Source: Limanda limanda
Lineage: Eukaryota > Chordata > Actinopteri > Pleuronectiformes > Pleuronectidae
Assembly: GCF_963576545.1 (NCBI RefSeq)
Contig: NC_083648.1
Location: 22,121,654 to 22,185,653 of the forward strand
Reading direction: 5' to 3'
DNA: 64,000 nucleotides
Program-made: the position numbers and the translations under genes
Shown here: positions 36,142 to 53,237 of the stretch, piece after piece
Layout of the letters: every line of letters starts with the position of its first letter
How positions within the stretch are numbered: the first letter of the stretch is position 1
The notes under the pieces: model-generated
The model's database searches: none
What the model saw: the letters and a program-made list of their open reading frames with translations, nothing else
What the model was told of the DNA's origin: nothing

Positions 36142-39100
36142 CTGCACAAGAGCATCAAACATTGTGGTTTAAAAGAAACAACTTCCAAAAAGAACTCGAT
36201 ATAAATTCCATGTCATGATGAATGTATTAACCTCCAGTATGGGCCACTCCAGAGCGAAGGAGTCACAGAACTGCTCGGCACAGGGCTTCTGCATCAGACG
36301 GTCCATCAGGTTGGCTGTCTCATAGCGACCAGTGAACAGAGCCCACTCCCTGGGAGTCAGACCGCGGCTGTTGTCCCGGGCCTGAATATCACCTCCTGGA
36401 AACATGAAGATTTATGGAGACGATCAAGGGAAAGTCTGTGACTGCAGCTGTTCAGTGATCTGATGGGCATGTGAACTGATCCAGCTCTGGCTCAGGAGAT
36501 TGAGCAGGACATCCACTAACCAGAAGGTCGATGGTTGGATTCCCATCTCCTCCAGTCTGCTTTCAGAATTGTCCTTGGGCAAGATACTGCCCCTGAACAC
36601 TGTACCCACAGTGTATGAAAGTATGTTATAGAAAAAGTGATGTATATAGAGTGAATAGGTGCATGCAACTTGTGCTGTAAAAAGCTGTGAGTGGATAATA
36701 AGAAATACTGTAAATACAATAACACTACATATGATATGACTATAAACACAGTCCATTTACCATTGGTTTAATAGATTAAATGTGATTAACTTAAGTCATG
36801 CATTCATACTTATACATAAGATTTTATATAGCCCAATATCACAGATATGTTTTTGTGATTTTTCCTCATGGGTCAAAAACAATCAGAATATGTAGTTTTT
36901 CTAGAATTTGATGCTCATTTACTCTGCCTGTGTTCTTCTGTATGAAAGGAAATGAAGCTACACTCACCATCCAGCATGAGAGTCCGAGTACACTCAGCTC
37001 GACCCTGCATGGCCGCCTTCATCAGAGCTGTGAAACCGTGACAGTTCCTTCTCTCAACGTCCAACCCAGGGAAGTAGTTCAGCAGATAGGTGCAGATGTA
37101 CAGATGACCTGCAGGACAGAGAGAGACATGGAAAGGTAATTTATGAGTGGACATGTCTCTACGTAGCTTCTTCGGACATTGAATTTGCTTCTCTTCATTC
37201 ACACAACCTTTTTTTAATCCATATAACAAACAAACCCCTCCGACTCACATTTTGAAGAAAACAATTAGTGTGAAAACTTGTGTTTCGTAATATGTAACTT
37301 TGTGGCACAGTTTAAGTCCCTCCCTGGACAGGATGTGGATGTGGGCCACTTCAGGCAATGCTACGACACTTCTGGACTTCTTGTGGCTGAACTAAATGGA
37401 TGGGAGCCTGAAGTGACCCACTTGTAAAAGAGCAAATGTGCCCAAATATCCCAAAATAAATGTTTTGGCAAAGCAAGCAAGGTGTAATCTGGATGTGAAC
37501 CTAAAGTGGTTGACATGCGATATTGCTTGATTGTGGCCGAGATCTGGCAAACAGAAGCGGGCCGTCCAAGCACCATCATCCCCTGAAGTATGTTGGCCTG
37601 TCGTAGGATGTGGGCCAAATCTGTGCCAAAACAAGGATGCTATGTGGGTCCGGTACACATGAGGCCAACAGTGAATATTGGATGTGGTCGTCGCTATTTT
37701 GGTCTAAACTGAAATATCTGACACTTGAACACAATTAATATACACAATGAAGAACTTAAATACATAAATGCTGTAACTCAAGAGCACAAACTAGTGGTTT
37801 AACAGCAGTCATTTGTTTGTTATTTCCCCAATAACACCTAGTTTTAAAGACATATTCTGCATATGTATGCAGTTAAAGATCATTGATTTATTTTGTATTA
37901 CATGTTTCATCATAATGTCAAGTCACCATCGAACTAACCACTTTACATTCATTTATCAGTATCTTCAGTGAGACTAATGCAACTCGAAGTGAACCTGCAG
38001 CTTTCTATCATCCACCACACTTTCTTAAACATTCACAACATTGACCTGACTGAGTAAAACCAGGGTAATAAAACCCTCTGACCTGTTTCATCATTGTACC
38101 AGACATGAAGGATTTCACCCATCAGCTACACAGCCTGTTCACCCTGCTGCTGTTTGCCATGTACAATAAGTGTCCACTGCCTGATCACCGGACTCTTTGC
38201 TCAGGCTGTAAGATCCCTGATCCTCCACCACACACAAACTAAGATTGGATTTTTCTTTCCTTCATTTATGCCACTTTGTTGAAAGTAGCATAAAGGGACT
38301 CCAGCTGTAATTTTCATTGCATTGTGTTACACAGTAATAATTCTTTTAAATCTTGAATGTTAACTCCAGCTGTCTAGATATTTTCTTCCTTTGGTAAAGA
38401 GCGAGTAAAAGTTTCTCTCCTCTGTCTGATGACCACTTTGCTGCAGGAATCCCAGACTTGGTCACTGTTCCCCCGAGGTGTTGAAGAGTACTCTGTCATG
38501 AAAGGGGATCAATACTTTTTTAATGGAGCAGAAAATGAAGACTAGTCTGTGGCCATTCATCATCGTTAGCAGATGAGAGGCTGCGTCGCTGTGTCTGATA
38601 CATGTGGCTGCATCGCTATGAAATTACCTTCGCGATGATACTGTCTAATGTTAGCAAATAACAGGGATTCTTGCAAGCACCAGACCTCATAATACGATCA
38701 GAGCTTTAATTTGGACCAATTTTAATACTCAATTCTCTGCACTGAAGTTTCTTCCACTGTAAATTATGCATTAAAGTAAAAGTAGTGGGAGAGAGAAATG
38801 GTGTATAAAAGGTCAAATGTCTCGTTAGAAGGGATATTAGATATACCAGATGTTAAATTGATTACAAGGATGATTACCTGATGTAAAAAAAGGCCACACC
38901 AATAATGGGTTCATAAATGCAAACATATGACACAGATGTGATATTTTCATGTCAAACATATGTGTGCCTCCTCAGTGATCACAGTTGTGTGTGGACGATA
39001 ATGTACAAAGGATGAAGTGTAACAATGAGAACGCTCCACACTGTGGTAAATGGAGGAGAAGAAACTCAGTGAGCTCTCCATCTTCTCTGAAGAATCTTTT

Positions 39101-42100
39101 TATGGATCCCTGTCGGAGTGAACACGTCAGCATGACGGTCTCCCTCAAATACACTTACTCAAGATGACTCCATTAATTTTAAATGATTTGCTGCTTTCAC
39201 AGCCAGCAAGAGAGAGGAGATGTAGAAACTTCACTGTGCATGACATTTTTTTCTTTGGTTATGTAAGTTTAAGCTTTTCTCGTTCAAGTCGATTACATCT
39301 TTCTGTTGCAGTCAGAAAAGAACAAACCAGATAAAGTCACATTATAGTTTTGTTCAACCAGCAGCCACAAATAACAGTTACAGGGTCATAGCATATTGAA
39401 TTTCCCTTCAATTACAATTAACCGTTGATTAAAGAAGAACAATAGTATGTTTTTGTTGCCCAGATTCAGTGATTGTATCATGATAATAGTGTACTCACGA
39501 AAGACAAAGAAGAAATCTCATAGAATCACTAAAAATAATTCAGCTGCATCGAGGAACATGAGCTGTCAGGAGCTCAAACTAGTTTTAAACAGGTGAACAT
39601 TTTCGACTACTTAATTTTGAAGGCATGCAAAAAAAAAGACAAATGGTCAAGTTGGTACCCTTGAGTTTTACTGTGAAAATCGGTTTACAGGCTTGATGGT
39701 TCAACCTTGACCTCTACTTCCCCAGCCACAGCTCATGCTTGTGACCGTGTGTCACAGTTTTTACAGTTTCACTGAAATTACACTGTTGAGTTCAGTGATT
39801 GAACTGATGCTCTTTTGGAGACTTGACCTGAGATGTAACTTGTACGACCTGTGATGTGTGTAAATGTGAAGTAACCACATTACGGAGTCACTGAGTGAGC
39901 GCATTGACTCACTGTAATGTCACTAATGCTACGCATCCTCTCAGCTAACATTTGCTAAAATTAGCCACATGAGCCACTGGTCTTCCAGTAAAGACGTCAG
40001 CATTAATCCCCTCTGTGTAGTGACTTCCTTCAAAAGTTATACGGTCTCATTTTAAAAGCTCATATTTATCATTTTCTGTTTTAATAAAAAGGTTTTGTGA
40101 TGTAACCTGATAAAGTGATATGTTGTCATGACAAGAACAGGAGAAGGAACTTTTCATATTATAAAAACAACTGAGGACATCTTGTCTACTTCAGTCTTTG
40201 TTTTTTATTGTTTGGTTATTGTATTTTTCTTTCTGTTCACATTAAGCAAATGAGCCAATATGATAGCTGCTGAGCTTTAGATGTGCTGATTGGTGAAACT
40301 ATCAGACAGAAGTACATTGGTAATCCCCCATTTCAAGCCTTTAGTTTAAATCAGTTTAGCAGGTTGCTGGCAGAAGCTAAATTGTTACCACACAAAGGTG
40401 AGTAGTATCAACCTTCCCCTCTAACTCTAAGAAGTAAGGTGTAGGTTTATTTCCTAGAAAGTTAAATTATTCCTGTAAACATCAAGAGCATAGATTGTAA
40501 ACATGGACGACAGACAGCTCTCAAATTAAGCCAAATCATCTTGATCGCCCCCTGGTCGCAGGCTGCAGTATAGCTCATAAAGCCTCTTCCATGTTAGTAA
40601 ATGTAAATCAAAGTACATGTTAAATATTTTTTCAAAAAGAGAAGGTCATGTTCTTTTCCCAATAAGGTTTTTTCATGAGTTTTTGGTTTTGATGCAATAA
40701 AAAATGCATCGGGTGAAATGTCATGACTGACAGCTGAAACTGACTTGTTATTGACCGAGAGGGACCTTGATACCATAGATCGCTATTAATCAATCACATT
40801 TTTTTGTAAAGCTCATATTTACAGTTTATCTCATGGGGCTTAACAAGGTGCGACGTCATCTGTCCTTAACCATGATCGTAACTGTGCACACTGTGGCTCC
40901 TGTAACAGAATATTTTAGCACACGTGGAATCTATTGCACTTCTGTCCGTCCTGGGATCCCTCACATGTGGCTCTCTCAGAGGATTGTTCCTTTTTGTTCC
41001 ACTGTTAAATAAATGTTTGGGGTAGTTTTTCCTTGGATGCCAAGGATGTCACACCTTGTTAAGCCCTATGAGACAAATGGTGATTTGTGAATATGGGCTA
41101 TACAAATAAAAATGTATTTGATTGGATTGATTGTACAATGGCAGGAAGTGAAGACAAGTCATCCATTTTAATATACAGGCCAAGATGAAGAGAAGGAGGT
41201 GGGTCTCAACCAGGCACAGTGTGTACATGCTCCCACAGTCTGAATGAGAGCTAATGAGGCTAATAAGTAATATGATCTGTGCTGGCCGACCCGGATGACA
41301 CTTAAGGGCATCATTAAGAATACTAACACTAACAACACTGCTGATAATAAGAGATTTGCTTTGATGGTTCCTTTGATTTGTTTACAGCAAATATCGATAG
41401 AAGTCTTAAAAAAAGGGAGAATCTACATATAGGTGGTTAATTCAAAGGCCCAAAGCGGGTTTACCTGCTTGCGCTGCCGTGATCAGAGCAGTGTTGCCCT
41501 CATTATCCTGCCAGTTGACATCCAGGAACGGGCACTGAGAGAGGGCGATGACCACATCCAAGTAGCCATGGTAACACGCCACGATCAGGCCAGACTGAAA
41601 CACAAAAACAAGAGTGCCTGAGTATCTTCTTCTTCCTCTTCTCATTGACTGTGGTTGATTTTGGCTTTTAAAAACACCCAATATATTTCCTCCGGGCCAA
41701 AGTGAAACTTTTTTTTATGGTTACACCACCATATTTGCCCTCAGGAGAAAATCATTGCAGGGACTCTCATAAAAATAAATATTGCTTGTTGGTCATCCTG
41801 CCTGCAAGTAAAGCAAAATGCTGCAAGTTACAGTGTGGTCCAAACAAATATAGTGACACTGTAATCGACTCTCGAGGCACAGCATTGGTCTCCAGCTGGA
41901 CTTGTCATTGACCAAAAACCAAACTGTCGAAAGTACTACTGGTACTATATCATTGTTGATGTTGGGCATTGGGGTAATTCATGATATTTTAATATTTCTT
42001 TCCCAACAGAAGGGATTGAGTTTTCTAAATAAACCTCTCTGCCCCCCACCCTTACTGTGACTGGGGTCACCTTGTTAAGCTACATATGGGAAATGGTCTG

Positions 42101-45100
42101 TATTTATTGAGCACTTTTCTATTCTTGAATACCACTCAAAGCGCTTTACAGGACAGTTTTACATTCACACACACATTTATACAGTGCATCTATGTGCAGC
42201 ACTTTTCTATATGAGAAGGGACAATTTGGGGTTCAGTGTCTGGCCCAAGGACACTTTGGCATTCTACATATACAGGATGCCCCACTCAGACCCTGTTCCA
42301 TAAGAGAAACACTGACAAACCTCAACTTATCAAATGTCTCTCAGTGTCGTAGGCTTCCTATCTGCAGTGGTGATATACAGTACATGTCTGTTTCATCCCA
42401 CAAGATTAGATGGATTTTATTAACAATCTGATATCCCATGAATGAGGAATTATTAATGATGGCTTTACCCAATGTAAATAATATACTGTTCCACCTTTGG
42501 ATAGAGATGAAGGACCTCAACGAGTACAGTTACAGTTACATAAATTATGTGAAACATTGCCAAGCATTCCCTGTAGACTGACAAATATGAGTTTATCTGT
42601 ATTAACACCGTAATGTCCAAACATATCCCTTTGCTCCAAAAACACAGGCTCCCTTGTGGTTCCAAGAATCTGTAAGAGTAGAACAGGATGTAGACCAGGC
42701 TACCAGGCTCCTCTCATGTTGAAACCAGCTCCCACTCTGGGTTCTAGAGTCTGTAAGAGCAGAACAGGAGGTAGAACCTTCAGCTACCAGGCTCCTCTCC
42801 TGTGGAACCAGCTCCCACTCTGAGTTCTAGAGTCTGTTAGAGCAGAACAGGAGGTAGAACCTTCAGCTACCAGTCTCCTCTCCTGTGGAACCAGCTCCCA
42901 CTCTGGGTTCGGGAGTCAGACACCATCTCTGCATTTAAGGTTAAACTTTAAACGTTCCTTTTTGATACAGCCTGTAGTTAGTTCTGGATCAGGTGAGTCC
43001 TGAACCATACCTTAGTTATGCTGCAATAGGTCTAGACTGCTGGGTGAACTCCCATCAGGCACTGAGCACTTCTCCCCTTCTCTCTGTCTCTCTGCTCCCA
43101 CATTCATTTATTTACATGTCATCAACTATGTGTCTTTTTGCCCACATAGTCTTTCTCTCTCTTTCTCTCTCTCTGTGCAGGTATCTCCGACTCCAGAGCT
43201 GCAGGATAACAACTATTATTATTATTACTATTATTATTATCATCATCAATTATTCCTTTTATTACTTAATTACTATATGAACTGTTGCTGTTATCAGTAA
43301 GAATCAATTGCGTCTTTACACTTATTGTTTTCAGAGCTGATATCTGATGATGCACAAGTGTTTCTGGTCTCTCTCACCTCTCTCTTCCCATATTCTCCCC
43401 CTCCCCACAATCTCTCTCTTTCTCTTCTCTACCCTCTTTTACAGCCATCTATTCTCCCCTCTCCATTTTTCTCTCCACAGTCGCCAAGGTGCTGCAAATT
43501 GTGGGAACTGTTGTGTTTCTTTATCAAAGATTTTAAGGTCTTGGCCTTCAATGTAAAGTGCCTTGAGATAATGTCTATTATGATTTGGCGCTATACAAAT
43601 AAAATTGAATTGAATTGAATCTGTATTGTAAATGAACACAATTATAATTGAAACACACTGGTTCCACGTAGAAGTTGCAAATATTACACTTCAGGTGAAC
43701 AATTGGAGCACAACACACAATAGTGCACTCATATAGGCCAGTATAAATATGAGTGCCCTGGTCAATCCTTCTGTGTGTTCCAGCTCCATACGCACACACA
43801 GTATCTCTTACCCAGGGCTCAGGTCAGTGTCTCTGGGAGCCTGTTAAAAGCTGAGCCCTGACGGCAAGCTTCTTCTTGACACTGCCACTGTGCACTTTAC
43901 ACTCCCCATCTGTCACTGGAGGCTTAACCAACTACTCTGAACTCCCCTTCAAGACGTGACCTTCAGTGGCTCCTGGAGCTGCTCCAGGATTTGCTAGCCC
44001 GACCTCAGAACCTGATGTGACTGCCAGTGAGGAAACTGTTCACTCAGGGTCAATGTGCGTGTTATGCTTCATTGTACAGTCACGATACAAATCAGAACAC
44101 ATCTTAGATGTTGGACTTGTTGATCAGCTATGAATGTATGTATGTATTTTAACTGACACTTTTCAGGATGGATACTTAACCTGTTAACTTAACTGTTGAC
44201 ATTGGGGACAAGCAAAAATGCTTAAAATGATATAAAATGGCCAATCAACATTAGTCATTATCCCATTATTTTGAGGAGCAGTGGTTGATGCATGTGTAAG
44301 GGTGTTATAGTGTTTTATAGTGATAGTAGTATGCTGAAAAGGTTCAACACCCTAATTGTTGGAAACTAAAGATGTACAGTGATTAATTCACATCTCAATA
44401 TTGGACAATACATCGATCTACAATGCATCTGTGTTCAGGCATAGCATGTGATGAAGAACTATTGCTCCTAGTAAAATTCAGTTCCTCAGCTGTACATGAA
44501 CTCCATGAACAATGAAAGTCACCAATCAGTGAATATATCAGAATATATAGGCCTAATCCACCGTTCAAAGGATTTGACCAGTGAATGTGTTTCAGCAGTA
44601 CTTTACTTTACATTTCTGACATGTTTGACTATTTTGCAACCAACACTATGTCGTTTCTGATTTTGTAACGTACTTTGAATGTGAATTAACAAATGTACAT
44701 TGGTTGACCTGATCCTTGCCGGATGAATTATTTACCTAATATAGTTAAACATTGTTAATAAATTAGCTCAAGACTGGCTTGAACTAGATTAGAACTCGAT
44801 CACCATTACATCAAGGAATGAAAACAATGGCTGCTTGTTATAGAGTAAAATATATATGGAACCTGAAACCCTTCAGAAATCATTGGTCAATGGTCCAAAG
44901 AGGTTTCCAGTGGAGAACATTGGGGTTTCTTTGGCTTCCACCAAGACGGTGTGGTTTCAAGTGAGTAGAGAAAAATAAACCCTCAACATTTCATTAAAAT
45001 GCATTAAACCACCTACTCTTCTGTTCCTATCTGTCTCCCACACTTCCTCCTCGCTCATTCCTTGTCTGATCATGATCTTGACGATGATGGAGTTGTTGTT

Positions 45101-45502
45101 GCAGCACGCCTTGAAGAAGGAGATGGACTCAGGGCTTGGTGAGCGGTACATGTCCGACGTGAGTGAATTGTCTGGGGGATAGAAGGAGTCGTCCGAGGCG
45201 ATGCTCCGCATGTCCGAGCGATCCGGCAGAGCCTCAAAGTCCAGCTCCTCAAACTCCTGGTAGATATCGTCCTCATCCTCCCAGTAGTTGCGTGTGTAAT
45301 CAACTTCACTCTCCTCTTGATATTCCTCTCCCGATATCTCGCTGTCATTCCCATCTTCATCCACCACACTGATGGACATGACAGGTGTATCCATGGCCCC
45401 TTTATTGGTCGTGAATTCAATATCAGCAAATCCAGGTCCTCCAGTTGTTCCATTCTCTCGAACCTTTGAACCTTCAATTTGCTCCTCCTTTATCAATACC
45501 AT
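35485..45502 (-). CDS. ankrd33b: ankrd33b (ankyrin repeat domain 33B), complete coding region
   Basis: Join on the minus strand: 45502-45017, 41594-41465, 37108-36968, 36395-36232, 36141-35485 (1578 nt, 525 aa plus stop). All introns are GT-AG and the phases close. The ATG at 45502 is fixed by an in-frame TAA immediately before it. Layout: acidic N-terminus with [17 protein letters not shown], ankyrin repeats over roughly residues 130-290 ([60 protein letters not shown]), then a basic C-terminal half with [38 protein letters not shown] and LQIPKWDYK. These blocks match what I recall of mammalian ANKRD33B; ANKRD33 is the nearest alternative but lacks this tail. The molecular function of ANKRD33B is poorly known; ANKRD33 is a photoreceptor transcriptional regulator. 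Position between ctnnd2 and marchf6 matches the human locus. Confidence 0.95.
36232..36395 (-). CDS. ankrd33b: ankrd33b coding exon 4
   Basis: Acceptor catgtttccag, donor gttaatac (a weak GT donor, but the only one keeping the frame); 164 nt. It encodes [20 protein letters not shown] and [20 protein letters not shown], the last ankyrin-like repeat, ending ALEWPILE. Confidence 0.9.
36396..36967 (-). other. ankrd33b: ankrd33b intron with SINE copy
   Basis: 572-bp intron largely occupied by a degenerate SINE at 36484-36640 in the orientation opposite to the gene. Confidence 0.65.
36484..36640 (+). mobile_element. tRNA-derived SINE copy, degenerate
   Basis: gctctggctcaggagattgagc (box A-like), gatggttggattcccatct (box B-like) and attgtccttgggcaagatac follow the order of the SINE family defined at 30980-31226. 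Confidence 0.6.
36968..37108 (-). CDS. ankrd33b: ankrd33b coding exon 3 (ankyrin repeats)
   Basis: Acceptor ctgtcctgcag, donor gtgagtgt; 141 nt. It encodes [20 protein letters not shown] followed by [20 protein letters not shown], one full ankyrin repeat with [13 protein letters not shown], highly conserved in ANKRD33/33B. Confidence 0.95.
40785..40875 (-). repeat. LINE 3'-tail fragment, reverse
   Basis: ttatctcatggggcttaaca followed by cgacgtcatctgtccttaac is the reverse complement of the tail family at 40930-41133. Confidence 0.5.
40930..41133 (+). repeat. LINE 3'-tail repeat
   Basis: It contains tccctcacatgtggctctct, ccttgttaagccctatgaga and gtgaatatgggctatacaaa, and ends in aaaatgtatttgattggatt with a GATT-type terminal microsatellite, a hallmark of L2/CR1-like LINE 3' ends. 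The same family is at 57450-57675. Confidence 0.55.
41465..41594 (-). CDS. ankrd33b: ankrd33b coding exon 2 (ankyrin repeats)
   Basis: Acceptor tttgtgtttcag, donor gtaaaccc; 130 nt leaving one base of Gly. It encodes [20 protein letters not shown] and [20 protein letters not shown], classic ankyrin helices with the TALxxA core. Confidence 0.95.
42088..42290 (-). mobile_element. tRNA-derived SINE copy, head truncated
   Basis: ggtctgtatttattgagcac, actcaaagcgctttacagga, cagtgcatctatgtgcagca and ggcccaaggacactttggca on the plus strand match the reverse complement of the SINE body. The tRNA-like head is missing. Confidence 0.65.
42659..42906 (+). repeat. Three tandem ~83-bp units
   Basis: Units start at 42659 (82 bp, diverged), 42741 (83 bp) and 42824 (83 bp), each running from a gttctagagtctg-like start to ccagctcccactctg. 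Units 2 and 3 differ at only a few positions. They sit at the left end of a LINE 3' end. Confidence 0.85.
43209..43250. repeat. (ATT)n/(ATC)n microsatellite
   Basis: Imperfect attattatt run followed by atcatcatc, inside the LINE 3' region. Confidence 0.8.
45017..45502 (-). CDS. ankrd33b: ankrd33b coding exon 1
   Basis: ATG at 45500-45502 directly after an in-frame TAA; donor gtaggtgg. 162 codons, phase 0. Very acidic N-terminus ([20 protein letters not shown]), the conserved [16 protein letters not shown] block, then the start of the ankyrin region [20 protein letters not shown] and [10 protein letters not shown]. Confidence 0.93.
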
Positions 45503-50390
<4,888 letters not shown>

Positions 50391-53152
50391 TCTTTATTTA
50401 AATGTGAAGTAATTTCATCCAGTCATTTATAAGGAAATATATCAAAGACGTCTGTAGAAAGATTTGTTCTAGACTACTCACTGTCTCGGTATTACACTTT
50501 AAGCACCTAGGGGGCGTCACAACAGCAATATAGGGAACTGTGATACTTGTTATCAGGATATAAGACATGACCGCTCCTCTTAAGTGAAGCCAAAACAAGT
50601 CAATTGCACCCTGGTGTCTGGCTGCAGTGTCAGTCGTAATGGGACATGGACAAAGGTAAAAAGTAAACTCATTTTTTCTCATGTATTGGCAGGACCTCAG
50701 TACACACTCTGGCTCCAAATGGGGCAGCATTCATATCTGAAAGTGGAGACATGTCCCTAAACTATGTTTGGGAACCAGAGTTAAAAAAAACAAAACACGG
50801 GCAACATGTTTGAAGAGCATTAAGTCCACACTGTAAATATGACACTGCACTCAAAAACTCAGAACAGTGATTTATTATTGTTTCATGTTAGTGAACCAAC
50901 AGTGACCTGTAAGTTTATACGTTTGTGTTAAAGTACATGCCACTGCTTTTTTGCACATATAAAAATAGAAATCATTTGATTCTAAAAATTGAAATTCCAA
51001 GACCAAAATGTTAAGTGTCCAGCTCAGTTCAACGAGATACTAAAAGGTCACTTTATAGCATCATATATAATGTGAGCATTCCACACAGCTATGCTATAGC
51101 TGTCAGCACTAAAGTTAAAGTCATTCACAATCCCTATCGATAGAAAAGCAATTTATATTTACCAAACTCCAAGTAAAAACACTAATACAGGTACAGTGTC
51201 AACAACAGACGCTTAACTCAAATTCGCCTTTGATGTCAAAGATATTGTGCAGTCACCACAGTGAAACAGTGACACCTCAGTGAAGAACACACAAACCCTG
51301 CTGTGTTGCCCCAGTTACACACAGACTGAGATTATTTCTTACAGTGTAATAAAGTGCAGCCCATTAACACATTTGCATGAAAACAAAATCATCTTAACCT
51401 CTGCTTGACTCTTGTCAAAAATAAAAACAAAATAAAAAAAAATTAAAAGATAAAATCTCCCCATGAAAGAATGGCAGGAGCTTGTTTCAGATACTATGAC
51501 TGGTCTTTCAAACATCTGTTTTGAAAATTCTTCAATTCAATTGTCATGGATTTGTCATATACTTTACATACATTTAACCAAATACTTAATTATATACAGT
51601 GTATGTTTATTCTCTTGCTAAATGAGAACACTTGTGTCTTGAGGCCAGATGAACAGCAGACTCCCTTGTCATACTGCAAAGTGACATTGTGTACAGTTTG
51701 TCTTGTTGTGTTTCCAGTTTTTATGCCAAGCTATGCTATGGTGAGCTAACTATCTCCTGGTTCTAAGATGTGGAGAGAGAAGATTCCCATTTCTATTTAA
51801 TGATGATCAAGTGGGTCAAGTGGGAACTTTAAGAGAGCAGATGAAGCTTCCTCCAGAAACAATCCCACTACAAAGGCCAAACATTTAGACAGCTGCTGTC
51901 ACAGCCTGACTGATTAACCTCAACAGTGGACAGCGAGGGAAATTACATTTAAAAAAGAAGAAAAGAAAGGAAAACCTGAGATGTTTAAAGGTATGACATG
52001 TCAAAGGTAAACAGTGGCCATATCCACTGACTGATCTCCTGATGGGGAAACCTGCATTGAATTACTTGACTCAGTGTTTTGTTTTTTAGAGTTGGTTTCA
52101 GCTGTTGTCTCAGAACAGGACACAAGGAAGTCAGAGGCTGAACAGCCGATTGACAGAATTACAGGCCACTGACGACCAGTCAGCTCACAATTACTTTTTA
52201 AATCTTTGAGAATAAATATGTATATAAAGCAATCAGGGTGAAACTAAAAGGTGTTACTCAAGAACCTACTGGAATTCTGAAAGGCCACTTTTACTGTTTA
52301 AATGTTCTTTGATGCCTTTTATGTGCTGCACTCCAACATGGGATTTTTTTCAGGTTCATAATCTCCTCTTCTGTTGCTGGATTTCAAGCTCAGGAAGGTC
52401 GTACACAACCAGGACTGTTTAACAATTCATAGGAGAGTATATCAGGGAACAGAAACATTTCCTGGGCTGTGTCCAGAGTGTGTCTCGGTCTTTTTCTGCA
52501 CCTTCAGTTGAAATGAATCCTCTAACGCTTATCTAACAGTTCACTCCAGCAACTAACACTAAAAATCAATGAAAACACATCTAATTAAAAAAATCAACAA
52601 AAAAATACAATCACATTGCTACGTGATGTTTTTCCCTCCTTTTCACTGACTACCTCAATCTGGTGAAGGGTGCCATCTGATACATACAACAGCAGCAGAT
52701 CCACAAGGGCGTCTTAATTGCCTACTTCGCAACCCTGAAAATGTCCTGCTCAGAGACACAGTGTGGCCAAAACAATATCTCATTAAAAAAACAAAGGGAA
52801 CCACAATCTGCGGTAAAAGCCTAGCTCAACTGACCTGACTTCGCAAACCATTACCACTTAAAATGACAGCCGCGTTGAACATGAAAACAGAGAGATTAGA
52901 CAGGATTAACACGGTCGTGGTTCTGCTGAGTTTCACTCATGCCGACAGTCTTCACAGGTTGGGTTAACAACCTTGTTCACAAAATTACGTTGAAACTGTC
53001 TCCAAACCGGCTGTTGCAGTACTGATGGTTAGAACTAGAGCTCAGTCATACGTTAAGAGGTCGTGTTTGAAGTACACAGTTAGGTTTCACCACAGAGCTC
53101 CCAGTGCTGGACAGAGCGAGTCAGCTGCAGTGATCCCGCAGCAGAGTCAGCT
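50391..53152 (-). other. marchf6: Probable marchf6 3' UTR
   Basis: 2.7 kb downstream of the marchf6 stop with no gene or recognisable repeat. Candidate minus-strand AATAAA hexamers lie at 50871-50876 and 50393-50398; either could end the transcript. Small open frames here show no family resemblance. Confidence 0.45.
50871..50876 (-). promoter_or_regulatory. Candidate marchf6 polyadenylation signal
   Basis: Minus-strand AATAAA about 2.28 kb past the stop codon. A second hexamer lies at 50393-50398. Unconfirmed. Confidence 0.35.
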
Positions 53153-53237
53153 CTACGAGGAGCTGCTGAGGGCGGCGCTGGATGTGCTCCTGCCTGTCTT
53201 ACGTTCATAGTTTACAAGTCTCTGTCCGACTAGATAT
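53153..53237 (-). CDS. marchf6: marchf6 exon 24 of 24, C-terminal element
   Basis: Acceptor cttacag; 85 nt ending in TAG. YLVGQRLVNYERKTGRSTSS then AALSSSS. The GQRLVNYER core is the conserved C-terminal element; beyond it the tail is Ser-rich, unlike the Pro-rich human end. Confidence 0.95.

Larger units (their letters stand above)
37109..41464 (-). other. ankrd33b: ankrd33b intron, 4.4 kb
   Basis: Contains a region at 37320-37700 with recurring ggatgtgggcca-like motifs, and an opposed pair of LINE-tail pieces (40785-40875 reverse, 40930-41133 forward). The rest is AT-rich with no recognisable feature. Confidence 0.6.
42659..43620 (+). mobile_element. L2-like LINE 3' end with (ATTGA)n tail
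   Basis: Near 42880-42990 one frame reads [20 protein letters not shown] with KVKL and TFLFDTA after it, the usual C-terminus of L2/Rex-type reverse transcriptase, followed by a C/T-rich 3' region, a segment ending gcgctatacaaataaaattg and ATTGA repeats. The element is heavily 5'-truncated and has an in-frame stop. The first 250 bp are three tandem 83-bp units. Confidence 0.6.
41595..45016 (-). other. ankrd33b: ankrd33b intron 1, 3.4 kb, repeat-rich
   Basis: Contains a SINE (42088-42290), a LINE 3' end with an internal triplication (42659-43620) and otherwise unremarkable sequence. No extra exon seen; TDRNRR joins [10 protein letters not shown] directly as in the family. Confidence 0.65.

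Noticed and set aside
36142..36162. Start codon giving MFDALVQ before ankrd33b exon 5
   Set aside because: These codons are intronic: the acceptor ctcttgtgcag lies inside them and exon 4 joins in phase at GAGCTGGTG.
45070..45477. 135-codon minus-strand frame overlapping ankrd33b exon 1
   Set aside because: Alternate-frame shadow; the other frame carries the conserved [10 protein letters not shown] block and correct splice phase.
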